Part shown: piece by piece, positions 1 to 7,603 of the stretch
How positions within the stretch are numbered: the first letter of the stretch is position 1
How the letters are laid out: each line of letters begins with the position of its first letter
NCBI GenBank assembly: GCA_001797905.1
Contig: MGQS01000022.1
Location: 1-18,802, forward strand
Source: Deltaproteobacteria bacterium RBG_16_54_11
Lineage (GTDB): Bacteria > Desulfobacterota > B13-G15 > RBG-16-54-18
Length of the DNA: 18,802 bases
Direction: 5' to 3'
The notes under the pieces: model-generated
Database searches by the model: none
The model's input: the letters and a program-made list of their open reading frames with translations, nothing else
What the model was told of the DNA's origin: nothing
Translations under genes and position numbers: made by a program

Positions 1-939
1 CTGGCAGGCAGGGCATTGCTCGGCATCGGGATGGCAGCGGCGCTCATGGGGAGCTTCAAGGTCTTTGTCAACAGGTATCCTCCGCGGAGGTTTTCCACCC
101 TCTCCGGCGCCATCATCTCTATCGGGACCGTGGGGCCTGTCTTAGCGACATCGCCGCTGGTCTATCTGAACTCTACCATCGGCTGGCGGCTCACGTTTGT
201 CTATTGCGGCATTATAACGGTTGCCCTCGCGCTTTCGCTCTTTTGGGTATTGAGAGAAGATCATCACGAGGGAGGCCAGGAGATCCTGATCGCCACCCCC
301 CCCGTGGGGAAGGCAGGGGTTATAAAGACGTTGGGACTGGTCTTCGGCACCCTCGCCTTCTGGCAGATCGGCGCTATGTCATTTTTCCGATCCGGCACCT
401 TCATGGGCTTACAGGGGGTGTGGCTCGGCCCCTATCTCATGGACGTCAAAGGGTTTACGCCCCTTACGGCAGGGAATATCTTGATGACGCTGTCAGTGGG
501 TGGAGCTATCGGCGCTCCCATCGCAGGATACCTGGCTGAGCGGGTCTTTCGATCGGCCAAGTCCGTCATCTTGCTCGGGATAAGCTTGTACGTGCTGCTC
601 CTTATCCCCCTCATGGGGGTCTTGAAGATCGACAGCGCCGTTGCCTATGGGGCGGTATTCATACTACAGGGCTTTTTCAGCAGCTTCGGCGTGCTCAGCT
701 ACACGCACATCAAGGAGCTCTTTCCCCTTTCCATGTCGGGGACGGTTATCGCCGGGGTCAACTTCTTCGTCATGGCCGGCGGCGCCGTCTTCATGCAGAT
801 CATAGGGATCATCATCTCGTCATACAGCGGTCCGCATCAGATCTATTCAGCCGGGGCCTATCAGCTGGCATTCTTCGTCTGTCTACTGGGGATAGCCGCG
901 AGCCTCATATTCTATTCCTTCTCCAAGGCTCGGCAATGA
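1..939 (+). CDS. MFS transporter, C-terminal part (cut by the left window edge)
   Basis: A membrane permease of the major facilitator superfamily; the substrate cannot be told from sequence. The reading frame is open from base 1, where it already encodes LAGRALLGIG. This matches the conserved G-R-x-L-x-G-x-G stretch around TM4 of MFS proteins, so the true start lies upstream and a TTG or ATG near base 16-31 should not be used. 312 residues are visible against a usual 400-450, so about the first three helices are missing. Around nine hydrophobic segments follow, with the usual central cytoplasmic loop (WVLREDHHEGG, about residues 80-90) separating the two halves. The protein ends in a short charged tail (SKARQ). 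The next gene is on the opposite strand, and a hairpin with a T-run lies 140 bp downstream. Family assignment is secure; specificity is not. Confidence 0.85.
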   Translation: MAGRALLGIGMAAALMGSFKVFVNRYPPRRFSTLSGAIISIGTVGPVLATSPLVYLNSTIGWRLTFVYCGIITVALALSLFWVLREDHHEGGQEILIATPPVGKAGVIKTLGLVFGTLAFWQIGAMSFFRSGTFMGLQGVWLGPYLMDVKGFTPLTAGNILMTLSVGGAIGAPIAGYLAERVFRSAKSVILLGISLYVLLLIPLMGVLKIDSAVAYGAVFILQGFFSSFGVLSYTHIKELFPLSMSGTVIAGVNFFVMAGGAVFMQIIGIIISSYSGPHQIYSAGAYQLAFFVCLLGIAASLIFYSFSKARQ

Positions 940-1081
940 TGTTGCAGCGGATAACAATGTAAGACGAAAATAGTGGGGTTCATGGACGAAAACAGGCTCG
1001 GATGCCTTTGGCGGAAGAGTCGGGAGGGTTACGGTACAGAGACGGTATAGACAAAAACCTCGACTGTTTACCGACAAGCAT

Positions 1082-1130
1082 GGGCGCTCACCTTAAGTTA
1101 TGGAATTATTTAAGGATGCCCCCTTTTTTT
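1082..1130 (+). terminator. Candidate rho-independent terminator after the MFS gene
   Basis: CCTTAA (1091-1096) pairs with TTAAGG (1110-1115), and the flanking GGGC (1082-1085) can pair with GCCC (1118-1121) across a small internal loop. A run of seven T follows at 1124-1130. The stem is A/T-rich and interrupted, so strength is uncertain, but position and T-run fit termination of the plus-strand MFS transcript before the convergent gene ending at 1148. The rest of 940-1147 shows no gene. Confidence 0.45.
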
Positions 1131-1147
1131 CTTGAGAATAGAGACCT

Positions 1148-2002
1148 TCAGAAGCTTACCTCAAGCCCGACTATAACCTCCGGGCCTATATCCGCCTTGA
1201 TGTGATTCGGAAGATTCTGTCTATCGTGGTACTCCACACGGTCATATCCAATGCCCAAGAATACGAGGCCGCGAGACCCCTCCGCGCCCCACAGCCGAAA
1301 CTTGCCGACTACCTCAGCCGAAAGAATAAGGGGCATATCGTAGATAGGCAGGGCTCCCCAAACCCCACCAGATACGGAGAATCGCCCCTTGGGTCTCCAC
1401 TCCCAATCCAGCCCTATTTGAGGCGCCAATTTTATATAGTTGCGATTAGCGAAGAGACCACCTGCTCCGTTCAATGTGTATTTATAGTCAAATATAGCCA
1501 ACCCCACAGCGGGATGGAGTCCCAAAGCCGTCCCGCGGTCGCTGCTAAAGAGAAAACGATGTTGATAGCCGAACCGATACCAACTTAAGTGCACGACTCC
1601 CTTGACCAAGGTACCTGCAGGGAAGGTCGTATTCCGACTGATCAGGGGACTATCGAGGACGTCAGAGCCGCTCAGGTATACCACGCGAGCACCGCCGTAC
1701 AGCGCATGGTTTCGCAGACCTGCGGTTAAAGAAACGTCACCCATCGCGGCATATTTGATGTCCAACTCATTAAACGTGGGGCGATGATGGCTTGTCGTGC
1801 CTACCCCCCCGCCATCAGGCGTTTGCAGGTATCCATGAATCTCCCCATAGCGAAACGATGCTTCAGGGGATACCCAAAGACCTTTTTCGTCCTGGCGGCT
1901 CCAACGGTCTGTACCCCCACATATGGATACCCATATCAGAAGACATATCACTACCCCTATGTTTATCGCTATGCATTTCCCCCTTCTCTGATACGGACGC
2001 AT
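1148..2002 (-). CDS. Putative outer-membrane beta-barrel protein, function unknown
   Basis: A 284-residue protein I cannot assign to a named family. Residues 1-30 look like a signal peptide: a basic start (MRPYQRRGK), then the hydrophobic stretch IGVVICLLIWVSI. The rest has no long hydrophobic helix but many short alternating hydrophobic/aromatic strands bounded by Gly and polar turns, for example FSVSGGVWGALPIYDM and GLVFLGIGYDRVEY. It ends in VIVGLEVSF, with the C-terminal Phe typical of BAM-recognised barrels. These are the marks of a small 8-10 strand outer-membrane protein. The start is supported by AAGGAGTG six bases upstream of the ATG. It is transcribed away from the minus-strand gene at 2184-2543, with 180 bp between them holding no gene. 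A Cys follows the hydrophobic stretch, but there is no good lipobox. Substrate or enzyme activity cannot be inferred. Confidence 0.68.
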   Translation of the reverse strand: MRPYQRRGKCIAINIGVVICLLIWVSICGGTDRWSRQDEKGLWVSPEASFRYGEIHGYLQTPDGGGVGTTSHHRPTFNELDIKYAAMGDVSLTAGLRNHALYGGARVVYLSGSDVLDSPLISRNTTFPAGTLVKGVVHLSWYRFGYQHRFLFSSDRGTALGLHPAVGLAIFDYKYTLNGAGGLFANRNYIKLAPQIGLDWEWRPKGRFSVSGGVWGALPIYDMPLILSAEVVGKFRLWGAEGSRGLVFLGIGYDRVEYHDRQNLPNHIKADIGPEVIVGLEVSF

Positions 2003-2183
2003 GTTCCACTCCTTACCTCTTAAGTATTTTCGTGCTTTGGCCTGATGAAATTGCTATAAATTAACAAAACTGTCAAGGGGAAAATTAGATGTAAGACCTT
2101 GTTTCTTTATGGGAAGAAAAGATCCTCAGCGGACGGATCATCTGACAAGAGGACTGTCTGGATGGTGAAGGCCTCTCCAACTG

Positions 2184-2543
2184 TCACATCTTGATGGTGA
2201 TCTCATAGCTCCCCACCCCCACCTTGCCGGCCAGTCCCGCTTGCAATACCAGATCCATAACCTTGGGTCGCGTATGGTTCGGGACCATGAGGATAAGCTT
2301 GGCCCCCAGGCCGGCGAGTTCCTTCCAGCGCCCGGCCTGCTCCGCGGTGGTGCTCTCCTCCGTCTCCACCTCCATGATGGCGAGCACCATCCCCTGGTTG
2401 GCCAGGATCAGGTCGGGATAATGCTTGTTAAATTCGTGCTTCCGATCTTCACCGATGTTTGCCTTGATCTCTTTGTAATCCCTCGCCAGCCTCACCTGGA
2501 GATGGGAGACCAGCCAGTCGTGGAAGAATGCCTCTTGTGTCAT
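2184..2543 (-). CDS. Small protein with a PD-(D/E)xK nuclease-like core, function unknown
   Basis: A 119-residue soluble protein starting at an ATG preceded by AAAGGGGG at good spacing. The segment 42-64 (YPDLILANQG then IMEVETEEST) has the layout of the PD-(D/E)xK restriction-nuclease fold: P43-D44 at the end of a strand, a hairpin, then a strand carrying E58-x-E60. It is followed by a helix (AEQAGRWKELAGLG) and a strand (AKLILMVP), as in that fold. The usual Lys of the (D/E)xK triplet is Glu60, so either the Lys has migrated or the protein is not catalytic. Similar short proteins are usually annotated as hypothetical. It stands alone, with no methylase or helicase partner in the window. Coding status is supported by the RBS and the ordinary protein composition; the fold call is inference. 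Confidence 0.62.
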   Translation of the reverse strand: MTQEAFFHDWLVSHLQVRLARDYKEIKANIGEDRKHEFNKHYPDLILANQGMVLAIMEVETEESTTAEQAGRWKELAGLGAKLILMVPNHTRPKVMDLVLQAGLAGKVGVGSYEITIKM

Positions 2544-2584
2544 CTTCGCCCCCTTTCGTGACGGCCCATTGTAGCAGCAAAAGT

Positions 2585-2669
2585 GTCACTTTGCGATCCC
2601 CCACTGTATCGCAAAGCGACATCCCCTCAATAATAAAAAAATCGGATTGATCGGGGATCGCAGGGCGAC
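2585..2669. repeat. Palindromic repeat, ATCGCAAAGCGAC type, with a third half-site
   Basis: GTCACTTTGCGAT (2585-2597) is the reverse complement of ATCGCAAAGCGAC (2608-2620) with one mismatch and a 10-base loop. A third, direct copy with two changes, ATCGCAGGGCGAC, lies at 2657-2669. The element sits between the start of the nuclease-like gene (minus) and radA (plus). It looks like a dispersed intergenic palindrome of the REP kind. An operator for the divergent gene pair is possible but less likely. Confidence 0.5.
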
Positions 2670-2748
2670 ACATCTGGCCAAACCTACGGTGATCCTTTGG
2701 TCAGGGCCACTGGCCAAGGGGTCACCTTCGGCTTCGGCCTCACCCCAA

Positions 2749-2801
2749 CCCTCTCCCGCCCCCACCACAAAGACGGCGGGATCTTCGACAGCGGGAGAGG
2801 G
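2749..2801. repeat. Inverted repeat CCCTCTCCCGC / GCGGGAGAGGG
   Basis: Perfect 11-base arms at 2749-2759 and 2791-2801 enclose a 31-base loop. The CTCACCCCAACCCTCTCCC wording is common in dispersed intergenic repeats of many proteobacteria (general knowledge, not searched). With the element at 2585-2669 it accounts for part of the 444-base gap 2544-2987. I see no gene in that gap: its plus-strand open frame lacks an RBS and is biased by the repeats. Confidence 0.45.
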
Positions 2802-2928
2802 AGATAGTGGACTTGTCGTCCCTCGAAGACAAGGAAGCACCTCAAGGAAATCTCTTCGTCTATACCCATATGTCGCCTTAGCTTGCCTATCGGATAGATG
2901 GCGAGGAAATCTGTGTTGTGATGAGCAT

Positions 2929-2957
2929 TTGACAAACCCCTGCTTCTCTGGTGGAAT
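2929..2957 (+). promoter_or_regulatory. Candidate sigma-70 promoter for radA
   Basis: A full -35 consensus TTGACA (2929-2934) is followed after 17 bases by TGGAAT (2952-2957, 4 of 6 matches to TATAAT). Predicted transcription would start near 2964, about 24 bases before the radA ATG. The spacing is ideal but the -10 is only fair. Confidence 0.5.
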
Positions 2958-2987
2958 AGGGCAATTGATATTGACGGGGTGAGAAGG

Positions 2988-4355
2988 ATGTCTAAGACTA
3001 AGACGATCTTCATCTGTCAAGCATGCGGCTACCAGGCACCCAAGTGGTTGGGGCGGTGTCCTGATTGCCAGGGCTGGGGGACTCTGGTGGAGGAGGTCCT
3101 CACCGAGGAGACCCCTGTTGGGGATGCCCGGCAGCGCTGGGCAACCGAGGAGGGCCCTTGCGCCATCGGAGAGGTGGCAGAGGAAGAAGAGGGGGCGCGG
3201 CTCTGTACCCGTCTGGATGAGTTCAACCGTGTGCTGGGCGGCGGTATCGTGGCCGGCTCGGTGGTCCTGCTGGGCGGTGATCCTGGGATCGGGAAATCCA
3301 CCCTTATATTTCAGTGCATCCATGGGCTCGCCGCCGAGGGCAGGAGGTGCCTCTACATCTCCGCTGAGGAATCCCTCAGGCAGACCAAGCTGCGGGCCAG
3401 GCGTCTGGGGGCTCTGAGCGATGGGCTCTTCGTGGCTGCCGAGACTGCGCTTGAGCGGATCATCCAGGGGGTGGAGGAGATCAAACCCCAGGTCCTGGTG
3501 ATCGATTCCATCCAGTCCATATACACCTCCCAACTGGGGTCGGCCCCGGGAAGCATCAGCCAGGTGCGGGAGACCTCGGGGAGGCTGACCTATCTGGCCA
3601 AGGGGTTGGGGGTGGCGACCTTCCTGGTGGGGCACGTGACCAAGGACGGGGCCATCGCCGGCCCGAGGGTCCTGGAGCACATCGTGGATACCGTCCTCTA
3701 CATGGAGCGCAGCGCGGACAGCCCCTTCCGCATCCTGCGGGCCGTGAAGAACCGCTTCGGCTCCACCAATGAGATCGGGGTCTTTGAGATGAAGGAGGGG
3801 GGGCTGCAGGAGGTGGCCAATCCCTCGGAGATCTTCCTGGCGGAGCGGCCTCAAGGGACCTCCGGCAGCGCCGTTATGGCGAGCATGGAGGGGACCAGGC
3901 CCATCCTGGTGGAGATCCAGGCCCTGGTTGCCCCCACGGCCTTTGCCGTGCCCAAGAGGATGGCCATGGGGGTGGACTACAACCGGCTCTCCCTTTTGGT
4001 GGCCGTGCTGGAGAAGAAGGTAGGGATAAACCTCTCGCATCAGGACATCTTCGTCAATGTGGCGGGGGGGTTGAGGATTGAGGAGCCTGCCGTCGATCTG
4101 GGCGTCGTGGTTGCCGTGGCCTCCAGCCACCTGGACAAGGTCGTCCCGTCGGGGATGGTGGCCTTCGGTGAGGTGGGATTGGCCGGGGAGGTCCGGGGGG
4201 TGAGTTTTGGCGAGCAACGGGTCAGGGAAGCGGCCCGCCTGGGCTTCAAGACCTGTCTCCTTCCCCGCAGCAGCGCCCAGGGGATAAGGCCCCCCCAGGG
4301 GATGAAACTCATCGCCGTACGGGATCTGCGGGAAGTATGGGAGCGGCTGTTCTGA
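2988..4355 (+). CDS. radA: DNA repair/recombination ATPase RadA (Sms)
   Basis: RadA is a RecA-like ATPase that helps process branched recombination intermediates by driving DNA unwinding and strand exchange. All family marks are present in 455 residues. There is an N-terminal C4 zinc finger (C10-x2-C13 and C24-x2-C27) and a RecA-type ATPase core with Walker A GGDPGIGKST (96-105). A Walker B-like strand QVLVIDSIQ lies near 168-176, the RadA-specific KNRFG motif is at 254-258, and the C-terminal third (about 280-455) is the Lon-protease-like domain. I chose the ATG at 2988 (MSKTKTIFICQACG) because family members begin about there. A GTG nine bases upstream is in frame and would add three residues. 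Length is normal for the family. It stands alone after a repeat-rich spacer and is followed by the ACCACGGAA array. Confidence 0.97.
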   Translation: MSKTKTIFICQACGYQAPKWLGRCPDCQGWGTLVEEVLTEETPVGDARQRWATEEGPCAIGEVAEEEEGARLCTRLDEFNRVLGGGIVAGSVVLLGGDPGIGKSTLIFQCIHGLAAEGRRCLYISAEESLRQTKLRARRLGALSDGLFVAAETALERIIQGVEEIKPQVLVIDSIQSIYTSQLGSAPGSISQVRETSGRLTYLAKGLGVATFLVGHVTKDGAIAGPRVLEHIVDTVLYMERSADSPFRILRAVKNRFGSTNEIGVFEMKEGGLQEVANPSEIFLAERPQGTSGSAVMASMEGTRPILVEIQALVAPTAFAVPKRMAMGVDYNRLSLLVAVLEKKVGINLSHQDIFVNVAGGLRIEEPAVDLGVVVAVASSHLDKVVPSGMVAFGEVGLAGEVRGVSFGEQRVREAARLGFKTCLLPRSSAQGIRPPQGMKLIAVRDLREVWERLF

Positions 4356-4361
4356 GGAACT

Positions 4362-4676
4362 GATTACCACGGAACAAATACCACGGAAAAATCACGGAAA
4401 AAATCTGCAAAAAAATGCTAGAAAAATGATTACCACGGAAAGAATTACCACGGAAGATCACGGAGAAAGTTACCACGGAGAGAGATATTACGTAAGATTA
4501 TCACGGAAATGATTACCACGGAAGAAATACCACGGAAAAAAATCACGGAAAATACTACGGAAAATACTACGGAAAATACTACGGAAAATACCGCGGACAA
4601 TACCACGGGAAAAACCACGGGAAAAACCACGGGAAAAATAGTAGGGGAATGATTACCACGGCGAAAAATACTACGG
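4362..4676. repeat. Degenerate A-rich ACCACGGAA array between radA and purC
   Basis: About 20 imperfect copies of a 10-15 base unit, core TACCACGGAA with TCACGGAA and TACTACGGAA variants, fill most of the 360-base gap 4356-4715. In the right half the period settles at 12 bases: three successive AATACTACGGAA units, then copies of AAAACCACGGGA. The plus strand is very poor in T and has no stable hairpins. Units are too short, too variable and too tightly packed to be CRISPR repeats with spacers. The array ends about 25 bases before the purC ribosome binding site. The minus-strand open frame across it (a FSVV-type repeat) is an artefact of the 12-base period. Confidence 0.85.
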
Positions 4677-4715
4677 TAGATTACGAGCAAACCAAGGGCA
4701 GGAGGTGGCTAGCAG

Positions 4716-5597
4716 GTGCATGAGATCGTTGTCGAAACCAATTTTCCCGATCTCCGGCTCTTCAGGCGGGGGAAGGTGAGGGATGTCTACGAGGTAGATG
4801 ATAAGCTCCTTATCGTGGCCACTGATCGGGTGTCCGCCTTCGATGTGATCATGGCCGACCCCATACCGGGGAAGGGGAGGATCCTGACCCAAATCTCCGC
4901 ATACTGGTTTCATGCCATGGAGGATGTGATCCCCCATCACCTGATCTCCACCCGCGTTCAAGACTATCCCCCTGCGTGCCGGCAGTACAGGGATGTGCTG
5001 GAAGGCAGGAGTATGTTGGTGCGGCGCTCCGAACCCCTTACCGTCGAGTGTGTGGCCAGGGGATATCTGGCAGGTTCGGGATGGAATGAGTATCGGGAGT
5101 CGGGGAAGGTGTGCGGGATCAGGCTCCCCGAGGGATTGGTCGAATCGGCCCGAGTGCCGGATCCCATCTTCACCCCCGCCACCAAGGAGGAGCTGGGGAG
5201 CCACGACATCAACATCACCTTTGAGGAGATGGTGGAGAGGGTAGGGCAAGGGCTGGCAGAGAGACTGCGCGAGACTACCCTCACCATATACGAGCGTGCC
5301 TGCCGGATCGCCGAGGCCAAGGGGATCATCATCGCCGACACCAAGCTGGAGTTCGGCATGCGGGCAGGCGAGCTCATCCTCATCGACGAGCTCCTCACCC
5401 CTGACTCCTCCCGCTTCTGGCCTGCCGAAGGGTATAAGCCGGGGGGGCCGCAGCAGAGCTTCGACAAGCAGTTCCTGAGGGATTATCTCCTGACCCTCGC
5501 GTGGGATAAAAGCCCTCCTCCCCCACAGCTGCCGAAGGAGATCGTGGCCAAGACCGGGCAGCGGTATGAAGAGGCCTTGCGGCGGCTGATTGGTTAG
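4716..5597 (+). CDS. purC: Phosphoribosylaminoimidazole-succinocarboxamide synthase (SAICAR synthetase)
   Basis: PurC ligates aspartate to CAIR using ATP in purine biosynthesis. The 293-residue protein carries the N-terminal RRGKVRDVYEV (17-27) nucleotide-binding start, ATDRVSAFDV (35-44), PATKEELGSHD (154-164) and ADTKLEFG (207-214). It also has the signature LIDELLTPDSSRFWP (222-236). The length fits the long form of the family, found for example in many anaerobes and in yeast, and not the roughly 240-residue E. coli form. The start codon is GTG, fixed by an excellent GGAGGTG 8 bases upstream; the ATG overlapping it is out of frame. No other pur gene is in the window, so it is a dispersed pathway gene. 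The repeat array lies immediately upstream and may be part of its leader. Confidence 0.97.
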   Translation: MHEIVVETNFPDLRLFRRGKVRDVYEVDDKLLIVATDRVSAFDVIMADPIPGKGRILTQISAYWFHAMEDVIPHHLISTRVQDYPPACRQYRDVLEGRSMLVRRSEPLTVECVARGYLAGSGWNEYRESGKVCGIRLPEGLVESARVPDPIFTPATKEELGSHDINITFEEMVERVGQGLAERLRETTLTIYERACRIAEAKGIIIADTKLEFGMRAGELILIDELLTPDSSRFWPAEGYKPGGPQQSFDKQFLRDYLLTLAWDKSPPPPQLPKEIVAKTGQRYEEALRRLIG

Positions 5598-5661
5598 GGT
5601 CGCACTACCTGCCCCTTACCCCTATGCTCCCTAACGAACCGGTCCCGGATGGTCGTTGCTG

Positions 5662-5678
5662 CCGGGCGAAGTGCCCGG
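5662..5678. other. Short GC hairpin between purC and the channel-like gene
   Basis: CCGGGC (5662-5667) and GCCCGG (5673-5678) form a 6-base stem with a 5-base loop. There is no T-run on either strand, so it is at best a weak terminator or part of a dispersed repeat. The rest of 5598-5841 holds no gene; its right half is A+T-rich with two AAAAGGATTA-like direct repeats, and I found no convincing -35/-10 pair. Confidence 0.3.
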
Positions 5679-5841
5679 AATCAGACCTTTCTGACGTGCG
5701 GGTTGTGGCGAAGATAGGCCGATTCAGCAAATCCTGCAAAAGGAGGAAAAGGCATTAAAATAGAGCTAGATAAAAGGATTAAAAAGGATTAGTATTATAG
5801 TTACGAGGGGGATGCTCGAATAATAACGAAGGAGGTGTAGC

Positions 5842-7434
5842 ATGGTGCAAGAGATCTTAGAACAGATGGCCGATTCAATAAGTGGTTACCTTCCCACCGT
5901 GGCCGGGGCTTTTGCCGTTCTTATCGTAGGATGGCTGGTGGCCCTGGTGATCGCCGCGGTCGTGCGCGCTGTGGTCAAACGTACAGCCTTGAGCAAGGCA
6001 CTGGCCCGCTTGATTTGGCCGGAAAAGAGGGGAAGGGAGAAAGGCAAGATAGTCGATGTGGAGCGATGGGTTGGAAAGGGAGTGTTTTATCTGGTTATGC
6101 TCTTCGTGCTGATTGCCTTTTTCCAGGCGCTCGGCCTTGTGCTCATAATCGAACCCATCAATCAGCTCTTAATCCAGGTATTTCAGTATCTCCCCCGGCT
6201 GCTTGCGGGGGGGCTTTTACTGCTTGTAGCCTGGATTATTGCGAGCGTGTTGAGATGGATCATCTTCCGGGCACTGAGCGCCGCCAAGCTCGATGAAAAG
6301 CTGGGAAGTAGCGTAGCCTTTGAAAAAAAGCGGCGTGTTGCTTTGACAAAATCCATTTCTGACGCTGTATACTGGCTGGTATTCTTGTTATTTTTGCCGG
6401 CGGTGCTGGGCGCCCTGCAAATGCAGGGTATCCTTGACCCGGTTCAAGGGATGATCAACAATATCCTCGGGTTTCTGCCCAACATCTTTGTAGCTGCTGT
6501 TATTGTAGTGATCGGCTGGTTCCTCGCCCGCATCGTCCAGCAGATTGTAGCTAATTTACTGGTGGTTGCGGGTCTTGATCGTCTCGGCGAGAGGATAGGA
6601 TTGACGCCGGTTCTGGGGGACAAGCGGCTCTCCGGTGTTGTGGGGCTGATTGTCTATATCTTAATACTCATCCCGGTGTTTATCGCTGCTCTCAACGCCG
6701 TGCAGCTGGACTATATTACACAGCCGGCGAGCAATATGTTGAATGTAATTCTGTCGGCGCTGCCCGCTGTCTTTGCCGCCGCCCTGCTGCTGGCGATCGC
6801 CTACATCGTTAGTCGAGTCGTGGCCCGCGTGATTACCAACGTGCTGACCGGCGCCGGTTTTAACCTCCTCTTTGTTAAACTGGGACTCACGAAAGAGCAA
6901 GCCAGGGGGAAGTGGACGCCGTCTTATATCGCAGGATACATCGCGCTGGTGGCAATTCTACTGTTCGCCACTGTAGAAGCGCTCAGATTACTGGAGTTTA
7001 CTGCGTTAGCCGATCTGGTGTCCCGGTTCCTGGTTTTTTCCGGCCACGTCATTCTGGGATTGATCATCTTCGGCATCGGTCTCTTCCTGGCAAATGTAGC
7101 AGCACGGGCAGTGCAGTCCGCCGGAACACAGAAGGCGGCTCTGCTCTCCGTTGTCGCCAGACTCTCCTTTATAGTGTTGGCGGCGGCAATAGCCTTGCGG
7201 GAGATGGAATTGGCCAATGAGATCATCGTCATTGCCTTTGGTTTGGCACTGGGGGCTGTAGCAGTTGCTGCTGCCATAGCCTTTGGCATAGGAGGACGTG
7301 ACATTGCGGCACAACAGTTGCGGAAATGGACGAAGACAGTGAATCCTCCGGTAGCTGCAGCTAGGAGATCGAAGAGGTCTAAAGCAGCTAGGAGATCTAA
7401 GGTATCTCAGAGATCCAAGAGGTCAAAAAGATAG
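5842..7434 (+). CDS. Membrane protein with five 'conserved TM helix' repeats, mechanosensitive-channel type
   Basis: A 530-residue integral membrane protein of the group annotated as mechanosensitive ion channel / conserved TM helix proteins (Pfam TM_helix family). The same block recurs: a Leu-Pro turn, then a hydrophobic segment with a Trp or Tyr in its middle, as in GYLPTVAGAF, QYLPRLLAGG, GFLPNIFVAA and SALPAVFAAA. The Leu-Pro pairs are at 17, 117, 212 and 307, and a degenerate fifth block begins near 400. Spacing is thus 95-100 residues, giving about ten helices. It ends with FGIGGRDIAAQQL (481-493), common at the end of these proteins, then a basic tail of RSKRSK-type repeats (508-530). 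No beta-domain of classical MscS is evident, so ion-channel activity is only by family analogy. The start is set by AAGGAGGTG ending 4 bases before the ATG. It is monocistronic by context. Confidence 0.85.
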   Translation: MVQEILEQMADSISGYLPTVAGAFAVLIVGWLVALVIAAVVRAVVKRTALSKALARLIWPEKRGREKGKIVDVERWVGKGVFYLVMLFVLIAFFQALGLVLIIEPINQLLIQVFQYLPRLLAGGLLLLVAWIIASVLRWIIFRALSAAKLDEKLGSSVAFEKKRRVALTKSISDAVYWLVFLLFLPAVLGALQMQGILDPVQGMINNILGFLPNIFVAAVIVVIGWFLARIVQQIVANLLVVAGLDRLGERIGLTPVLGDKRLSGVVGLIVYILILIPVFIAALNAVQLDYITQPASNMLNVILSALPAVFAAALLLAIAYIVSRVVARVITNVLTGAGFNLLFVKLGLTKEQARGKWTPSYIAGYIALVAILLFATVEALRLLEFTALADLVSRFLVFSGHVILGLIIFGIGLFLANVAARAVQSAGTQKAALLSVVARLSFIVLAAAIALREMELANEIIVIAFGLALGAVAVAAAIAFGIGGRDIAAQQLRKWTKTVNPPVAAARRSKRSKAARRSKVSQRSKRSKR

Positions 7435-7481
7435 CAGTGCTAAACGCTGTAATGAGGCTCGAGCATCCCCCTTTGCGTTGA

Positions 7482-7555
7482 GCAGGCTCAAGACGAGCGA
7501 TAGGGCTCAAGAGAACAGAGAAACAATGTAGCGGAACAGGGTTCTTTGAGCCTGC
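7482..7555. other. Overlapping alternative hairpins downstream of the channel-like gene
   Basis: GCAGGCTCAA (7482-7491) is a perfect reverse complement of TTGAGCCTGC (7546-7555). The same right arm also overlaps GTTCTTTGAG (7541-7550), which pairs with CTCAAGAGAAC (7506-7516) with one bulge. The two folds are mutually exclusive. They lie between convergent genes, before the strong hairpin at 7604-7641. No coding capacity is seen in 7435-7672. Confidence 0.35.
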
Positions 7556-7603
7556 GCAGGCACCTTCGGAGGGTTACCTCTGAGGCTTGAAGATGATGAG
7601 GTA

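Noticed and set aside
949..959. GCGGATAACAATG, resembling half of a lac operator
   Set aside because: A lone half-site with no symmetric partner and no LacI-family gene in view; most likely chance.
1202..1588. Plus-strand open frame (128 codons) opposite the beta-barrel gene
   Set aside because: No RBS and no recognisable composition; the minus-strand frame has a signal peptide, RBS and a barrel-type C-terminus.
2586..4370. Long minus-strand open frame (594 codons) opposite radA
   Set aside because: It is antisense to an unmistakable radA, rich in Pro, Gly, His and Leu, has no RBS, and runs through intergenic repeats; a shadow of high-GC codon use.
4362..4676. CRISPR array
   Set aside because: Units are 10-15 bases and degenerate with no unique spacers and no cas genes nearby.
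4445..4690. Minus-strand open frame with FSVV/FPVV repeats
   Set aside because: It is only the translation of the 12-base repeat period; no RBS and no non-repeat domain.
4671..5249. Minus-strand open frame (192 codons) opposite purC
   Set aside because: Antisense to purC, no RBS, low-complexity His/Pro/Gly-rich product.
5598..5841. Possible tRNA or small RNA after purC
   Set aside because: Only one 6-bp hairpin is visible; no cloverleaf, no CCA end, no T-loop sequence.
6661..7314. Three minus-strand open frames opposite the channel-like gene
   Set aside because: Low-complexity antisense products with no RBS; the plus strand encodes a coherent repeated membrane protein.
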